Below are positions 17,370-24,653 of a stretch of 64,000 bases of DNA, piece after piece. Position 1 is the first letter of the stretch; each line of letters begins with the position of its first letter. Location of the stretch: contig NZ_SDMQ01000001.1 in the NCBI RefSeq assembly GCF_004324755.1, positions 1 to 64,000 of the forward strand, in the 5' to 3' direction. Both the position numbers and the translations under genes were made by a program. The DNA comes from Propioniciclava sinopodophylli (GTDB lineage Bacteria; Actinomycetota; Actinomycetes; Propionibacteriales; Propionibacteriaceae). The notes beneath the pieces are model-generated. The model was not told the origin of the DNA. It did no database searches and worked only from the letters and a program-made list of their open reading frames with translations.

Positions 17370-18479
17370 ATGGCCAAGGACTTCGACCTCGCCGCCGTGA
17401 AGGCGGACATCGAGGCGTCCCCCTTCGACTGGACGGCCGGCGAGACCGCCCTCACCCGCATGACGGAGGCCGAGCGCGACCACCGGCTCGGCGTCCCGCT
17501 GCCCTCGAAAGCCGAGGTCGCCCGCCTGGAGAAGGCCGGTGCCAAGATCGAACGGGCCGCACTCGCGGCGTCCGCCGACGACGGCGTCGCACTGCCGGCC
17601 GCGTTCAACCTGAACAACGTGGGCGGCGTCAGCTACGTCGCGGGCGTCCGCAACCAGCTCGGCTGTGGATCCTGCGTGGCGTTCGGCTCGGTCGCAGCGC
17701 TGGAGGGCACCGCCCGCTGGACGCGCCGGATGCCGAACCTCGACGTCGACCTCTCCGAGGCCCACCTGTTCTACGGCTGGGGCGCCTCCGTGGGCCGCAC
17801 CTGCGACAACGGCTGGTTCCCCGAGCCCGCGCTGGGCTTCTGCACCAACCGCGGCGTCACCTTCGAGAACGAGTGGCCCTACTCCGACGGCAACTCCAAC
17901 GGGCGCTCCCTGCCCGCGTCCTGGGAGAGCCACCGGGCCAAGTCGGTCGGCGTGGTCACCCTGACCAACAACGTCGCCGGCATCAAGCAGCACCTCAACG
18001 ACTACGGCCCCGTCGCCGCCTGCTTCATCGTGTACGCCGACTTCTTCGCCTACCGCGGCGGCGTCTACCGGCGCACCAGCAACGACCAGCGCGGTGGCCA
18101 CTGCGTCGCGATCGTCGGCTACGACGACGCGCAGTCCGCCTGGATCTGCAAGAACAGCTGGGGCACCGGCTTCGGCGAGGGCGGCTTCTTCCGCATCGGT
18201 TATGGCCAGTGCGGCATCGAGACGTGGCAGGTCGTCGGGGTCCGCGGGGTCAACCTGCGCACCTGGACCGGCAACAAGGCCGTCGTCGGGCTCTACGCCT
18301 CGGGCCACGACCGCAACGCGTGGGCCTACCTGGCCGACCACGGCTGGCTCCGGATCGGCGGCACCACTCAGGTCGCCCACACCACGATGCTCACCCAGGT
18401 CGCGGCCAGCAAGACCCGCAACCGTCCGGTCAACACCTACTGCGACGACGGCCTCGTCACCACCCTCTACGCACTCTGA
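17370..18479 (+). CDS. Papain-like C1 cysteine protease with a C-terminal partner-like domain
   Basis: This 369-aa protein has papain motifs in order: oxyanion Gln and Cys102 in RNQLGCGSCVAFG, His244 in GGHCVAIVGYDD, and Asn262 in CKNSWGTGFGEGGF. Residues 1-75 look like a short propeptide. Residues about 300-369 form an extra domain (VVGLYASGHDRNAWAYLADH then GW) related to the protein encoded next. No signal peptide is visible, so it probably acts in the cytoplasm. The ATG at 17370 follows a strong AAGGAGAAG ribosome-binding site. C1 proteases are uncommon in bacteria and rarer still without export signals. Confidence 0.9.
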   Translation: MAKDFDLAAVKADIEASPFDWTAGETALTRMTEAERDHRLGVPLPSKAEVARLEKAGAKIERAALAASADDGVALPAAFNLNNVGGVSYVAGVRNQLGCGSCVAFGSVAALEGTARWTRRMPNLDVDLSEAHLFYGWGASVGRTCDNGWFPEPALGFCTNRGVTFENEWPYSDGNSNGRSLPASWESHRAKSVGVVTLTNNVAGIKQHLNDYGPVAACFIVYADFFAYRGGVYRRTSNDQRGGHCVAIVGYDDAQSAWICKNSWGTGFGEGGFFRIGYGQCGIETWQVVGVRGVNLRTWTGNKAVVGLYASGHDRNAWAYLADHGWLRIGGTTQVAHTTMLTQVAASKTRNRPVNTYCDDGLVTTLYAL

Positions 18480-18514
18480 CCACCCGACCCACCCGACCCA
18501 CCCGAGGAGACACC

Positions 18515-18886
18515 ATGACCATCCTGCTGAACGCGCCCGAACAGGGCGGCGCCCCCATCCTGACCGATGGCGACCTCGCCGCCCTGCTGGGCCAGACCAC
18601 GGACGCCGCCGGTGAGGCCCCCGTCCCCACCATGCAGCCGCCGACGGCCGCCGACGGCGTCACCGCGTCGATCAGCGGCAAGGTCGTCGACGCGCTGTAC
18701 AGCGACGGCGCCAACCGCAACGCCTGGCTCGCGATCCGCGACGTCGGCTGGCGGAAGGTCTCGCAGACCTCCGACTCCGGCGCGATGGCGATCTCGATCA
18801 TCGCCGGCGTCGCCATGCAGACCGGCCGCGCACCGGGACTGGAGGACGACGCGGCCCAGCTCATCCAGTCGATCGTGCTGTGGTGA
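18515..18886 (+). CDS. 123-aa protein homologous to the papain C-terminal domain
   Basis: Residues about 55-85 (VVDALYSDGANRNAWLAIRD then VGW) match residues near 300-330 of the upstream papain (VVGLYASGHDRNAWAYLADH then GW), sharing the LY, G, RNAW, D and GW positions. The N-terminal half is a low-complexity, Ala/Pro-rich tail. It could be a substrate, decoy, adaptor or inhibitor-like copy that binds where the protease's own C-domain binds. An AGGAGA ribosome-binding site precedes the ATG at 18515. Not a family I can name. Confidence 0.75.
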   Translation: MTILLNAPEQGGAPILTDGDLAALLGQTTDAAGEAPVPTMQPPTAADGVTASISGKVVDALYSDGANRNAWLAIRDVGWRKVSQTSDSGAMAISIIAGVAMQTGRAPGLEDDAAQLIQSIVLW

Positions 18887-18887
18887 G

Positions 18888-19199
18888 ATGACCCTGCACC
18901 GCCTGACGGAGGAGGTCACCGGCCCGGTACTCGCCCGGGTCGGTGACCTCCTCGAGGTGCACGTCGTCGAGAACGCCGGCACAGGCCACCTCTGGGAGGT
19001 CGCGCGCATGCCGGCCGGAATGGTCGAGGTCGACGCGGAGTCCCTGACCGGGTCGGCGGCGCCGGGGGCCGCGTCCCTGCGCGTGTTCACCGTGCGCGCG
19101 GACGCCGCGGGCCGCGGTCAGCTCCGCCTGGAGCTGCGGCGGCCGTGGGAGGACGAGCCGCTGCGCGCGGTCACCTGGGCGGTGACCGTCGCGGACTGA
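18888..19199 (+). CDS. Chagasin-family (I42-like) cysteine protease inhibitor
   Basis: This 103-aa protein has a single beta-sandwich pattern with the two hallmark loops of chagasins: ENAGTGHLWEV (family NPTTGYxW loop) and ELRRPWEDEP (family RPW loop). Chagasins block papain-like C1 proteases. It starts 2 bp after the preceding stop, in the same operon as a C1 protease, so it is the likely dedicated inhibitor. No signal peptide, matching a cytoplasmic target. The middle DE loop is less clear, so the assignment rests on two motifs plus context. Confidence 0.75.
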   Translation: MTLHRLTEEVTGPVLARVGDLLEVHVVENAGTGHLWEVARMPAGMVEVDAESLTGSAAPGAASLRVFTVRADAAGRGQLRLELRRPWEDEPLRAVTWAVTVAD

Positions 19200-19200
19200 G

Positions 19201-19944
19201 TCACTCGCCGACGGCGCGGGGGCGGTCCTGTTCGGTCGCCGTGGCCGACTCGTGCGGCAGATCGGCCGTGACGGGCACCCCGGTCAGTGCCGGGATCGGG
19301 GCCGTCAGGTCGATGGTGCGCACGGTGCGCGGCGTCAGCGGGCGGCTCACGTAGGTGGGCGCCGTGATGGGGATCGGGTCCCACAGCGTGCCGGTGCTCT
19401 CGACCGGCGCGGTCAGTTCGATGGAGAGCTCGGCCTCCTCCTCGACCTCGTCGAGGACGGCGATCGGGACGGTGTGCTCGTCCACGGTGTCCCCGCCGCG
19501 GATCAGTCGGGCGCGGGCGTCCAGCCCCTTGCGCATGGCGCGGACGGAGAAGCGGGCGATGCCCAGGAACACGACGATCAGGCCGAGCGGGGCGGTGATC
19601 GTCCACCAGGAGATCAGGCCGAAGCCGGCGAAGGCGCCCACGATGCAGACGACGACGGCCAGGAACGCGAGCACGATGCGGCGCCGGCGGGCGGCCTCGC
19701 GGTCGATGTCGGCCAGTTCGCGCAGGGCGGCCCGACGGTTCAGGGGGGTCGAGACGACGGCAGTACCGTTCTCCGCGGAATCCAGCGGGGTGCCCCGGCG
19801 CACGATGGTCACGGAGGCGGAGAAGGGCTCCCCGGGCTCGATCTCGTCCATCAGCCCGTTCTCGTTGCGGTTGAGCACCAGGGGGACCAGGTAGACCAAC
19901 CAGAACGCCGCGAGGGCGCCGAAGATCAGACCTGTGTAGCTCAT
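19201..19944 (-). CDS. glpR: GlpR/SepX-like divisome membrane protein
   Basis: This 247-aa membrane protein has an N-terminal TM helix (residues about 5-25), two more near residues 88-130 after a basic stretch, and a long acidic, Thr/Pro-rich cytoplasmic tail. This layout and its position beside rimJ and the gephyrin-like glp gene match GlpR of corynebacteria (SepX in Streptomyces), the membrane receptor that tethers Glp to the FtsZ ring. It converges on the chagasin gene with stops 1 bp apart. Family known; precise partner in this organism inferred. Confidence 0.8.
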   Translation of the reverse strand: MSYTGLIFGALAAFWLVYLVPLVLNRNENGLMDEIEPGEPFSASVTIVRRGTPLDSAENGTAVVSTPLNRRAALRELADIDREAARRRRIVLAFLAVVVCIVGAFAGFGLISWWTITAPLGLIVVFLGIARFSVRAMRKGLDARARLIRGGDTVDEHTVPIAVLDEVEEEAELSIELTAPVESTGTLWDPIPITAPTYVSRPLTPRTVRTIDLTAPIPALTGVPVTADLPHESATATEQDRPRAVGE

Positions 19945-20023
19945 GCCGTCGACCCTAGGACGCCGCCACGCGAGGGCCCCGGCGGACGCGCCGCCGACGG
20001 CCTAGAACAAGGTGCAATCAGAG

Positions 20024-20677
20024 CTAGGACGAGTCCTCGCCGGTCGTTGCACGAGTCCTCGGCGGGGGGAGGCGGCCGATGAGGCCCTCGGGCCCGACCT
20101 CCTCGGCGTGCAAGGCGAACATCAGGTGGTCGCGCCAGGCGCCGTCGACGTGCATGTAGGCGGGGCGGGTGCCCTCGAAGCGGAAGCCGAGCTTCTCCAC
20201 CACGCGCAGCGACTTGGTGTTCTCCGGCCGGATGGCGACTTCGAGCCGGTGCAGCCCCATCGGGCCGAACATGTGGTCGGCGGCCAGAGCGAGCGCGGTG
20301 GGCGCGATCCCGCGCCCGGCCAGGTCACGGTCGACCCAGTAGCCCGCCATCCCCCAGCGCGCCGAACCCCACACGATGCCGGAGATCGTCATCTGGCCGG
20401 CCAGCACGGGCCTGCCGCCGGGTTCGGTCCAGGTGATCAGCCACGGCAGCGAACGGCCGGCACGGGCGTCCGCGTTGAAGCGCGAGACCATCTGCTCGAA
20501 GGTGAAGTCGTCCTCGGCGGCGTCGCTGGGGCGCGTGCCGTCCCAGGGGGTCGTCCAGCCGCCGTTGCGTCCGCGCGCCTCGAACCAGGCGCGGGCGTCC
20601 CGTCGACGGATCGGGCGCAGGCCGACCGGCCCGTGCGCCAGGCTCACGGGCCACCGGTGCGGCCCGAAGCGGCTCAC
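20024..20677 (-). CDS. rimJ: RimJ-type GNAT N-acetyltransferase
   Basis: This 217-aa GNAT acetyltransferase has an acetyl-CoA loop in YWVDRDLAGRGIAPTALALA and a C-terminal GLHRLEVAIRPENTKSLRV stretch typical of RimJ/RimL. It presumably acetylates the N-terminus of a ribosomal or other protein. I chose the GTG at 20677 because it overlaps the glp stop by 4 bp (GTGA); longer starts would run inside glp. The rimJ position between glp and glpR is conserved in many actinobacteria. Confidence 0.88.
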   Translation of the reverse strand: MSRFGPHRWPVSLAHGPVGLRPIRRRDARAWFEARGRNGGWTTPWDGTRPSDAAEDDFTFEQMVSRFNADARAGRSLPWLITWTEPGGRPVLAGQMTISGIVWGSARWGMAGYWVDRDLAGRGIAPTALALAADHMFGPMGLHRLEVAIRPENTKSLRVVEKLGFRFEGTRPAYMHVDGAWRDHLMFALHAEEVGPEGLIGRLPPPRTRATTGEDSS

Positions 20678-22023
20678 TGGGCGGATGCCGCCGTGTGGGC
20701 GTCGTCCAGGACGATGCACTGGACCGCGCTGCCGGCCGCCGCGCCGTCCCAGTCCTCCGGGATGACGGCGAGCACGTTGGCGCGGGCCAGGTCCCAGGCC
20801 AGCTCGGAGTCGGCGCCGCCGACGGGGCGGACCGTGCCACCCTCGTCGCGGATGGCGGGCACGAACTGGGTGAGCCCGGCCGGGGCGTCCAGCCGCTCGG
20901 CGAGGCGGCCCTCGAGGCGCTGGGCGCTGAGCGGGTCCACGTCGTTGAGCTTGTTGATCACCGGGCGTACCAGCGCGTGGTAGGCCACGTACGAGCTCAC
21001 GACGCCGGCGGGCAGGATGATCAACGGCGTCCTCGTGTCGCCGAGGCCGGCGTAGGCGACGCGGGACTCGCGATTGATCGCGACGACGGCCTCGTCGAGC
21101 TCACCCAGGTCGTCGACCACGTCACGGATCAGCTCGCCGCCGCCAACCACGACGAGGAGGTCGGCGCGGATCTGCTGGTCGGAGATGGCCTGCTTCACCT
21201 TGGCCGCGTCCGAGGGGACGATGCCCAGCGGGTAAACCGTGGCGCCGTCGGCGCGGGCCGCGGCGGTGATCAGAGCGGTCGCGGAGTCGTAGCGCTGCTG
21301 CGGCTTGGTGAGGGCCTGGCCGGGCGCGACGAGCGACTCGCCGACGGTGAGGACGACCACGCGCGGACGCGGGCGCACGAGCACCTTGTCGAGGCCCACC
21401 TCGGCGAGCACGGCGACCGAGCGGGGGGTCAGCACCTCGCCGGCGCGGAGCAGGGGCGTGCCGTCCGCCAACTCGGAGCCGGCGCGGCGGAGGTTCTGGT
21501 AGAGGCGCACCTCGGAGCCGATCTCGACGTAGCCGTCCTCGGCGAGGCGGCCCGCCGCGGCCGGGACGACGGCGTCCACACCCTCGGGGATGATCGCGCC
21601 CTCCTCGATCTCCACGGCGGCACCGGAGACCAACGGGCGGCCCGGCCCGTCGGAGACGCTGATGGTGTCGACCACGAACAGGCGCTTGGGGGCCTGCTCG
21701 GTGGCGCCGACCAGGTCGGAGCCCCGGACGCCCCAGCCGCCCACGCGGGCGGTGGTCACCAGCGGAAGGTCGAGGTCGGACTCGATGTCCTCACACAGGA
21801 CCAGCCCCGGGACGTCCCAGATCTGCATACCGAACGGGCGCATGGCCCCCACCTTGTCGAGCAGGAACGAACGCTGCTCCTCGAGCGTGCGGCGGGTGGG
21901 CGTCGCGGCTGCCTCCTCGTCGCGCCACAGCGACGCGGTGGTCGCGTCGGTGGTCGCATCGGTGGTCGGGCCGGCATCGGCGGCGGAGTCGCCGTCAGTC
22001 GTCTTGCGTCCAAACAGGGCCAT
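20674..22023 (-). CDS. glp: Gephyrin/MoeA-like protein Glp (cell division)
   Basis: This 449-aa protein is MoeA-like: residues about 65-220 cover domains I/II and residues about 225-370 the MogA-like domain III, with VVVGGGELIRD and RTPLIILPAGVVSSYVAY near the fold's active-site region. A low-complexity Ala/Thr-rich N-terminus of about 45 residues precedes it. The expected MoeA catalytic pocket looks eroded (GVDAVVP instead of GADAVV with its usual partners), consistent with the Glp branch that works with GlpR at the septum rather than in Moco synthesis. It is probably transcribed leaderless. Confidence 0.82.
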   Translation of the reverse strand: MALFGRKTTDGDSAADAGPTTDATTDATTASLWRDEEAAATPTRRTLEEQRSFLLDKVGAMRPFGMQIWDVPGLVLCEDIESDLDLPLVTTARVGGWGVRGSDLVGATEQAPKRLFVVDTISVSDGPGRPLVSGAAVEIEEGAIIPEGVDAVVPAAAGRLAEDGYVEIGSEVRLYQNLRRAGSELADGTPLLRAGEVLTPRSVAVLAEVGLDKVLVRPRPRVVVLTVGESLVAPGQALTKPQQRYDSATALITAAARADGATVYPLGIVPSDAAKVKQAISDQQIRADLLVVVGGGELIRDVVDDLGELDEAVVAINRESRVAYAGLGDTRTPLIILPAGVVSSYVAYHALVRPVINKLNDVDPLSAQRLEGRLAERLDAPAGLTQFVPAIRDEGGTVRPVGGADSELAWDLARANVLAVIPEDWDGAAAGSAVQCIVLDDAHTAASAQ

Positions 22024-22028
22024 GAAAC

Positions 22029-22035
22029 TACAGTA
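22029..22035. promoter_or_regulatory. Shared bidirectional -10 element
   Basis: TACAGT (22029-22034) faces right and TACTGT (22035-22030) faces left within the palindrome CTACAGTAG. Each sits exactly 6 nt from a start codon (22041 on plus, 22023 on minus), so both genes are probably leaderless and read from the same melted element. -35 sequences are not convincing. Confidence 0.55.
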
Positions 22036-22040
22036 GGCGA

Positions 22041-22715
22041 ATGTCCTCAGCGTCGCCGGAAGGGGCCCCGCGAGCCTCCCAAAGTGGCGCGCCGACGTCC
22101 CCGCACCCCGCCAAGGACGCGCTGCGGGCGGCGGTCCGCGCGGCCCGCGCCGCCGACCCCGGCCGTGAGGCTGCCGACGCGGCCCGCCTGCCCCGCCTTC
22201 TCGAGGTCAGCCGCGGTCACGCCACGGTCGCCTGCTACTTCTCCGTTCCACCCGAGCCCGACACCACTGCGCTGGTCGAGGCGTTGGCGGACGCCGGCGT
22301 CCGGGTGCTGCTGCCGGTGCTGAAGGGCCACCGGACGCCCGCGTGGGGCTGGTACGACGGGCCGGGTTCGCTCGTGCCCGGCTGGCGCGGCATCCCGGAA
22401 CCGGGGGGCGAGGCGCTGGGACCGGACGCCCTGGCAGCCTGCTCGCTCGTCTGGGTCTCGGCGCTGCGGGCCACGCCCGCCGGCTACCGGCTGGGCACCG
22501 GCGGCGGCTGGTACGACCGCGCGCTGCTGCGCGCACGGCCGGACGCGGTACGAGCCACCCTGGTCGGCGAAGGCGAGCTCGTGGACGCCCTGCCCCGCGA
22601 CCCCTGGGACCTCCCGGTGGACCTCGTGGTCACCCCCACGGACACGATCGCGACCGGCGCCCGCGGCGTCCCGTGGCCGCCGGAGGCGGAACAACCCCGC
22701 CCGCCCGCGCGTTAG
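22041..22715 (+). CDS. fthC: 5-formyltetrahydrofolate cyclo-ligase
   Basis: This 224-aa protein uses ATP to convert 5-formyl-THF to 5,10-methenyl-THF. The C-terminal family motif is seen as GYRLGTGGGWYDRALL. An N-terminal KDALRAAVRAARA helix and VACYFSVPPEPDT also match the family. The ATG at 22041 lies 6 nt from the shared -10 element. It is the first gene of a short run with the FmdB-like and SAF genes, an arrangement common in actinobacteria. Confidence 0.92.
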   Translation: MSSASPEGAPRASQSGAPTSPHPAKDALRAAVRAARAADPGREAADAARLPRLLEVSRGHATVACYFSVPPEPDTTALVEALADAGVRVLLPVLKGHRTPAWGWYDGPGSLVPGWRGIPEPGGEALGPDALAACSLVWVSALRATPAGYRLGTGGGWYDRALLRARPDAVRATLVGEGELVDALPRDPWDLPVDLVVTPTDTIATGARGVPWPPEAEQPRPPAR

Positions 22716-22750
22716 GATGCGTAGCCGCTGAGACGTCGCGAGGAGAACCG

Positions 22751-23044
22751 ATGCCCACCTACCAGTACCGTTGTGCCGATTGCGGGCGCGAGCTCGAGGT
22801 CGTGCAAAAGTTCACCGACGCCTCCCTGACCGAGTGCCCCAGCTGCACCGGCGACCTGCGCAAGGTGTTCAACGCCGTCGGCGTGGTCTTCAAGGGTTCT
22901 GGCTTCTACGCCACCGACAACCGCACCAAGGGCAAGACGGACGCCACCAAGCCGGCCACCTCCGCCCCGGCCGCCGAATCGTCGTCCCCCCCGGCGTCCG
23001 CCCCGGCCGCCTCCGCAACCCCCGCGAAGGGCTCCGCCGCCTGA
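22751..23044 (+). CDS. FmdB-family zinc-ribbon protein
   Basis: This 97-aa protein has an N-terminal zinc ribbon (YQYRCADCG and ECPSC, four Cys at the expected spacing) in the first 45 residues. A KGSGFY motif follows, then a Ser/Pro/Ala-rich tail. FmdB-like proteins are small regulatory or ribosome-associated zinc ribbons of unclear function. A good AGGAGAA site lies before the ATG at 22751. Confidence 0.9.
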   Translation: MPTYQYRCADCGRELEVVQKFTDASLTECPSCTGDLRKVFNAVGVVFKGSGFYATDNRTKGKTDATKPATSAPAAESSSPPASAPAASATPAKGSAA

Positions 23045-23072
23045 GTGACAGGCGCCGCCTAGTGTCCCGGGC

Positions 23073-23678
23073 GTGAGTGCCCATCCGTCCCGAGCGGCCC
23101 TGCGCCGCACCCTGTACCTGCGCCGACGACCGCTGGCCGCGCTGTGCGCCTTCGCCGCGGTGCTCGCGGCATTGCTCGCCCTCGCTCCCGCGCGCGAGCC
23201 GACCGTGACCGCGGTGGCCGCGCGCACCGCCCTGCCCGCCGGGACGGTGCTCGAAGCAGGCCACCTGACCGCGGTTCAGGTCCCAGCGCCCCTCGTGCCC
23301 GCCGGCGCCGCCTCCGCCGAGGCGGACGTGGCCGGTCGTGCCCTGGCGGGCCCCGTGACGGCGGGCAGCATCCTCACGACGGCCTCGGTCTCGTCCGGCG
23401 GGCGGGTGGCGCGCCCCGGGCACGTGGTCACGTCCCTGCCGCTGCCCGACGAGAGCATCGCGGCGCTCGTCCGCCCGGGCGTCCGGGTGGACGTGCTGGA
23501 CGCGACGGGGGTGGTCCTGGCGGCCGACGTTGCCGTCGTGGCCCCTCCCGACACGCCCGGTGGCAACAGCCTCACCACCAGCCCCACGGGGCGAACGGCG
23601 CTGGTCGAGGTGCCGGTGGAGGTGGCAGGAAAGCTGGTCTCACAAGGGGCGATGTCGCTGACTGTCGTGGTGCGCTGA
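23073..23678 (+). CDS. SAF-domain, CpaB/RcpC-like membrane-anchored protein
   Basis: This 201-aa protein has a single TM helix at residues about 20-40 after a basic start, then an SAF domain (VTAVAARTALPAGTVLEAGH, where ARxxLPAGTVL is the CpaB/RcpC signature). CpaB proteins belong to Flp/Tad pilus assembly, but no other pilus genes are nearby. It may have another envelope role. The start is a GTG preceded by no strong ribosome-binding site. Confidence 0.8.
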   Translation: MSAHPSRAALRRTLYLRRRPLAALCAFAAVLAALLALAPAREPTVTAVAARTALPAGTVLEAGHLTAVQVPAPLVPAGAASAEADVAGRALAGPVTAGSILTTASVSSGGRVARPGHVVTSLPLPDESIAALVRPGVRVDVLDATGVVLAADVAVVAPPDTPGGNSLTTSPTGRTALVEVPVEVAGKLVSQGAMSLTVVVR

Positions 23679-23770
23679 CGGTGCGCAAGCACCGTTCTTC
23701 ATTGCCCCCAAATCCCCACACTACCGCGCGGTTTTCTTTGAGGTAGCGGTTTCGTTAGAATCTTCGGGGC

Positions 23771-23806
23771 CGGATAGCCCCACGCCCCCCAACGGGGCAC
23801 TATCCG
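23771..23806 (+). promoter_or_regulatory. Hairpin in the leader of mscL
   Basis: CGGATAGCCCC (23771-23781) pairs with GGGGCACTATCCG (23794-23806) with one bulged A. It is 25 bp upstream of the mscL start. It may protect or regulate the leader, or terminate read-through from the SAF gene. Confidence 0.45.
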
Positions 23807-23830
23807 TCCCACTGAGAGGGAAGATTCTCA

Positions 23831-24211
23831 ATGAAGGGTTTCAAGGACTTCTTGATGCAGGGCAACCTGATCGAGCTGGCGACCGCCGTCATCATCGCTG
23901 GTGCCTTCGGTAAGGTCGTCGAGGCCTTCACCAAGCTCATCATGGACTTCATCGGCCTGGCCGGTGGCACCCCCGACTTCAGCACCGTGACCATCCCCGG
24001 CCTCGGCATCAACATCGGCGTGTTCATCACCGCCCTGATTTCGTTCATCATGATCGCGGCGATCGTCTACTTCTTCGTCATCAAGCCGTACCAGCACGTC
24101 AAGGAGCTGGCCGACGCCCGCCTGAAGGCCGACAAGGACGCGGAGGCCCCGGCCCCCACGACCGACGAGCTGCTCGCCGAGATCCGCGACCTGCTCAAGA
24201 CCCGCGCCTGA
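23831..24211 (+). CDS. mscL: Large-conductance mechanosensitive channel MscL
   Basis: This 126-aa protein has typical family length. The N-terminal amphipathic helix and TM1 read GFKDFLMQGNLIELATAVII, followed by the AFGKVVEAF stretch, a periplasmic loop, TM2 at residues about 60-82 (FITALISFIMIAAIVYFFVI) and an acidic/Lys helical bundle tail ending LLAEIRDLL. It opens under membrane tension to release solutes in osmotic downshock. A strong terminator follows. Confidence 0.96.
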   Translation: MKGFKDFLMQGNLIELATAVIIAGAFGKVVEAFTKLIMDFIGLAGGTPDFSTVTIPGLGINIGVFITALISFIMIAAIVYFFVIKPYQHVKELADARLKADKDAEAPAPTTDELLAEIRDLLKTRA

Positions 24212-24234
24212 GCCTCACGCTCACCCGGTGTTGA

Positions 24235-24264
24235 ACGGGGCCCGTCCACACGGACGGGCCCCGT
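24235..24264 (+). terminator. Rho-independent-type terminator after mscL
   Basis: A perfect 13-bp stem ACGGGGCCCGTCC / GGACGGGCCCCGT with an ACAC tetraloop, followed by TTTCG. It separates mscL from the convergent gene ending at 24297 and could serve both strands. Confidence 0.85.
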
Positions 24265-24296
24265 TTCGCATGCGGGCCGCCCGAGCGGTCGGAGGG

Positions 24297-24653
24297 TCAG
24301 CGGCCGAAGTGCGGCGGAACCTCGGCCAGCAGTCGCCGCTCGTCAGCGTCCAGCCGGGTGCGGCGCGAGGGCGGTAGCACGGTGAGCACGGTGAGCCCGA
24401 GCCGGTCGCGCGCGCGGGCTACCGCCGCGTGCAGCTGGGCTGCGCCGAGACCGGCGCGCAGGTTGTCCGGCACGGGGTGGGGCCACGGCTGGACGCCCGC
24501 GGCGTGCTGGGCGTGGGCGATGACCCGCTCGGCGGGCCAGCCGGCCTCCTCGAGTTCCCGGGCCAAGGCGTCCGGGTCGGGCACGGCCTGCGCCCCGAGG
24601 TCCAGCCGCTCCCCCGTCAGGGCGAAGGCGATCGCCGCGTGCCAGGCGCTCAC
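24297..24653 (-). CDS. Small conserved-looking protein coupled to the UDP-glucose pyrophosphorylase gene
   Basis: This is a 118-aa protein with no recognised family. It is helical, with a VPDPDALARELEEAGWPAERV stretch and several His/Pro/Trp positions (HAAGVQPWPHPVP). Its GTG start overlaps the preceding stop by 4 bp (GTGA), so it should be made together with that enzyme. No signal or membrane segment. Confidence 0.65.
   Translation of the reverse strand: MSAWHAAIAFALTGERLDLGAQAVPDPDALARELEEAGWPAERVIAHAQHAAGVQPWPHPVPDNLRAGLGAAQLHAAVARARDRLGLTVLTVLPPSRRTRLDADERRLLAEVPPHFGR

Noticed and set aside
14589-18380. Very long open frame on the minus strand opposite the protease operon
   Set aside because: It is Gly/Arg/Val-rich, has no family motif, and mirrors real genes on the plus strand with better start sites. 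High-GC DNA makes such shadow frames common.
15038-18886. Plus-strand open frame of more than 1200 codons across the CHAT and papain genes
   Set aside because: The protein is Arg/Pro/Ala junk until the last 123 codons, which are the real gene at 18515. The upstream part is the wrong frame of the CHAT gene.
20674-22023. Molybdopterin molybdotransferase (MoeA) annotation
   Set aside because: The fold is MoeA-like, but the neighbours (glpR, rimJ, UDP-glucose pyrophosphorylase) and no other Moco genes favour the Glp division role.
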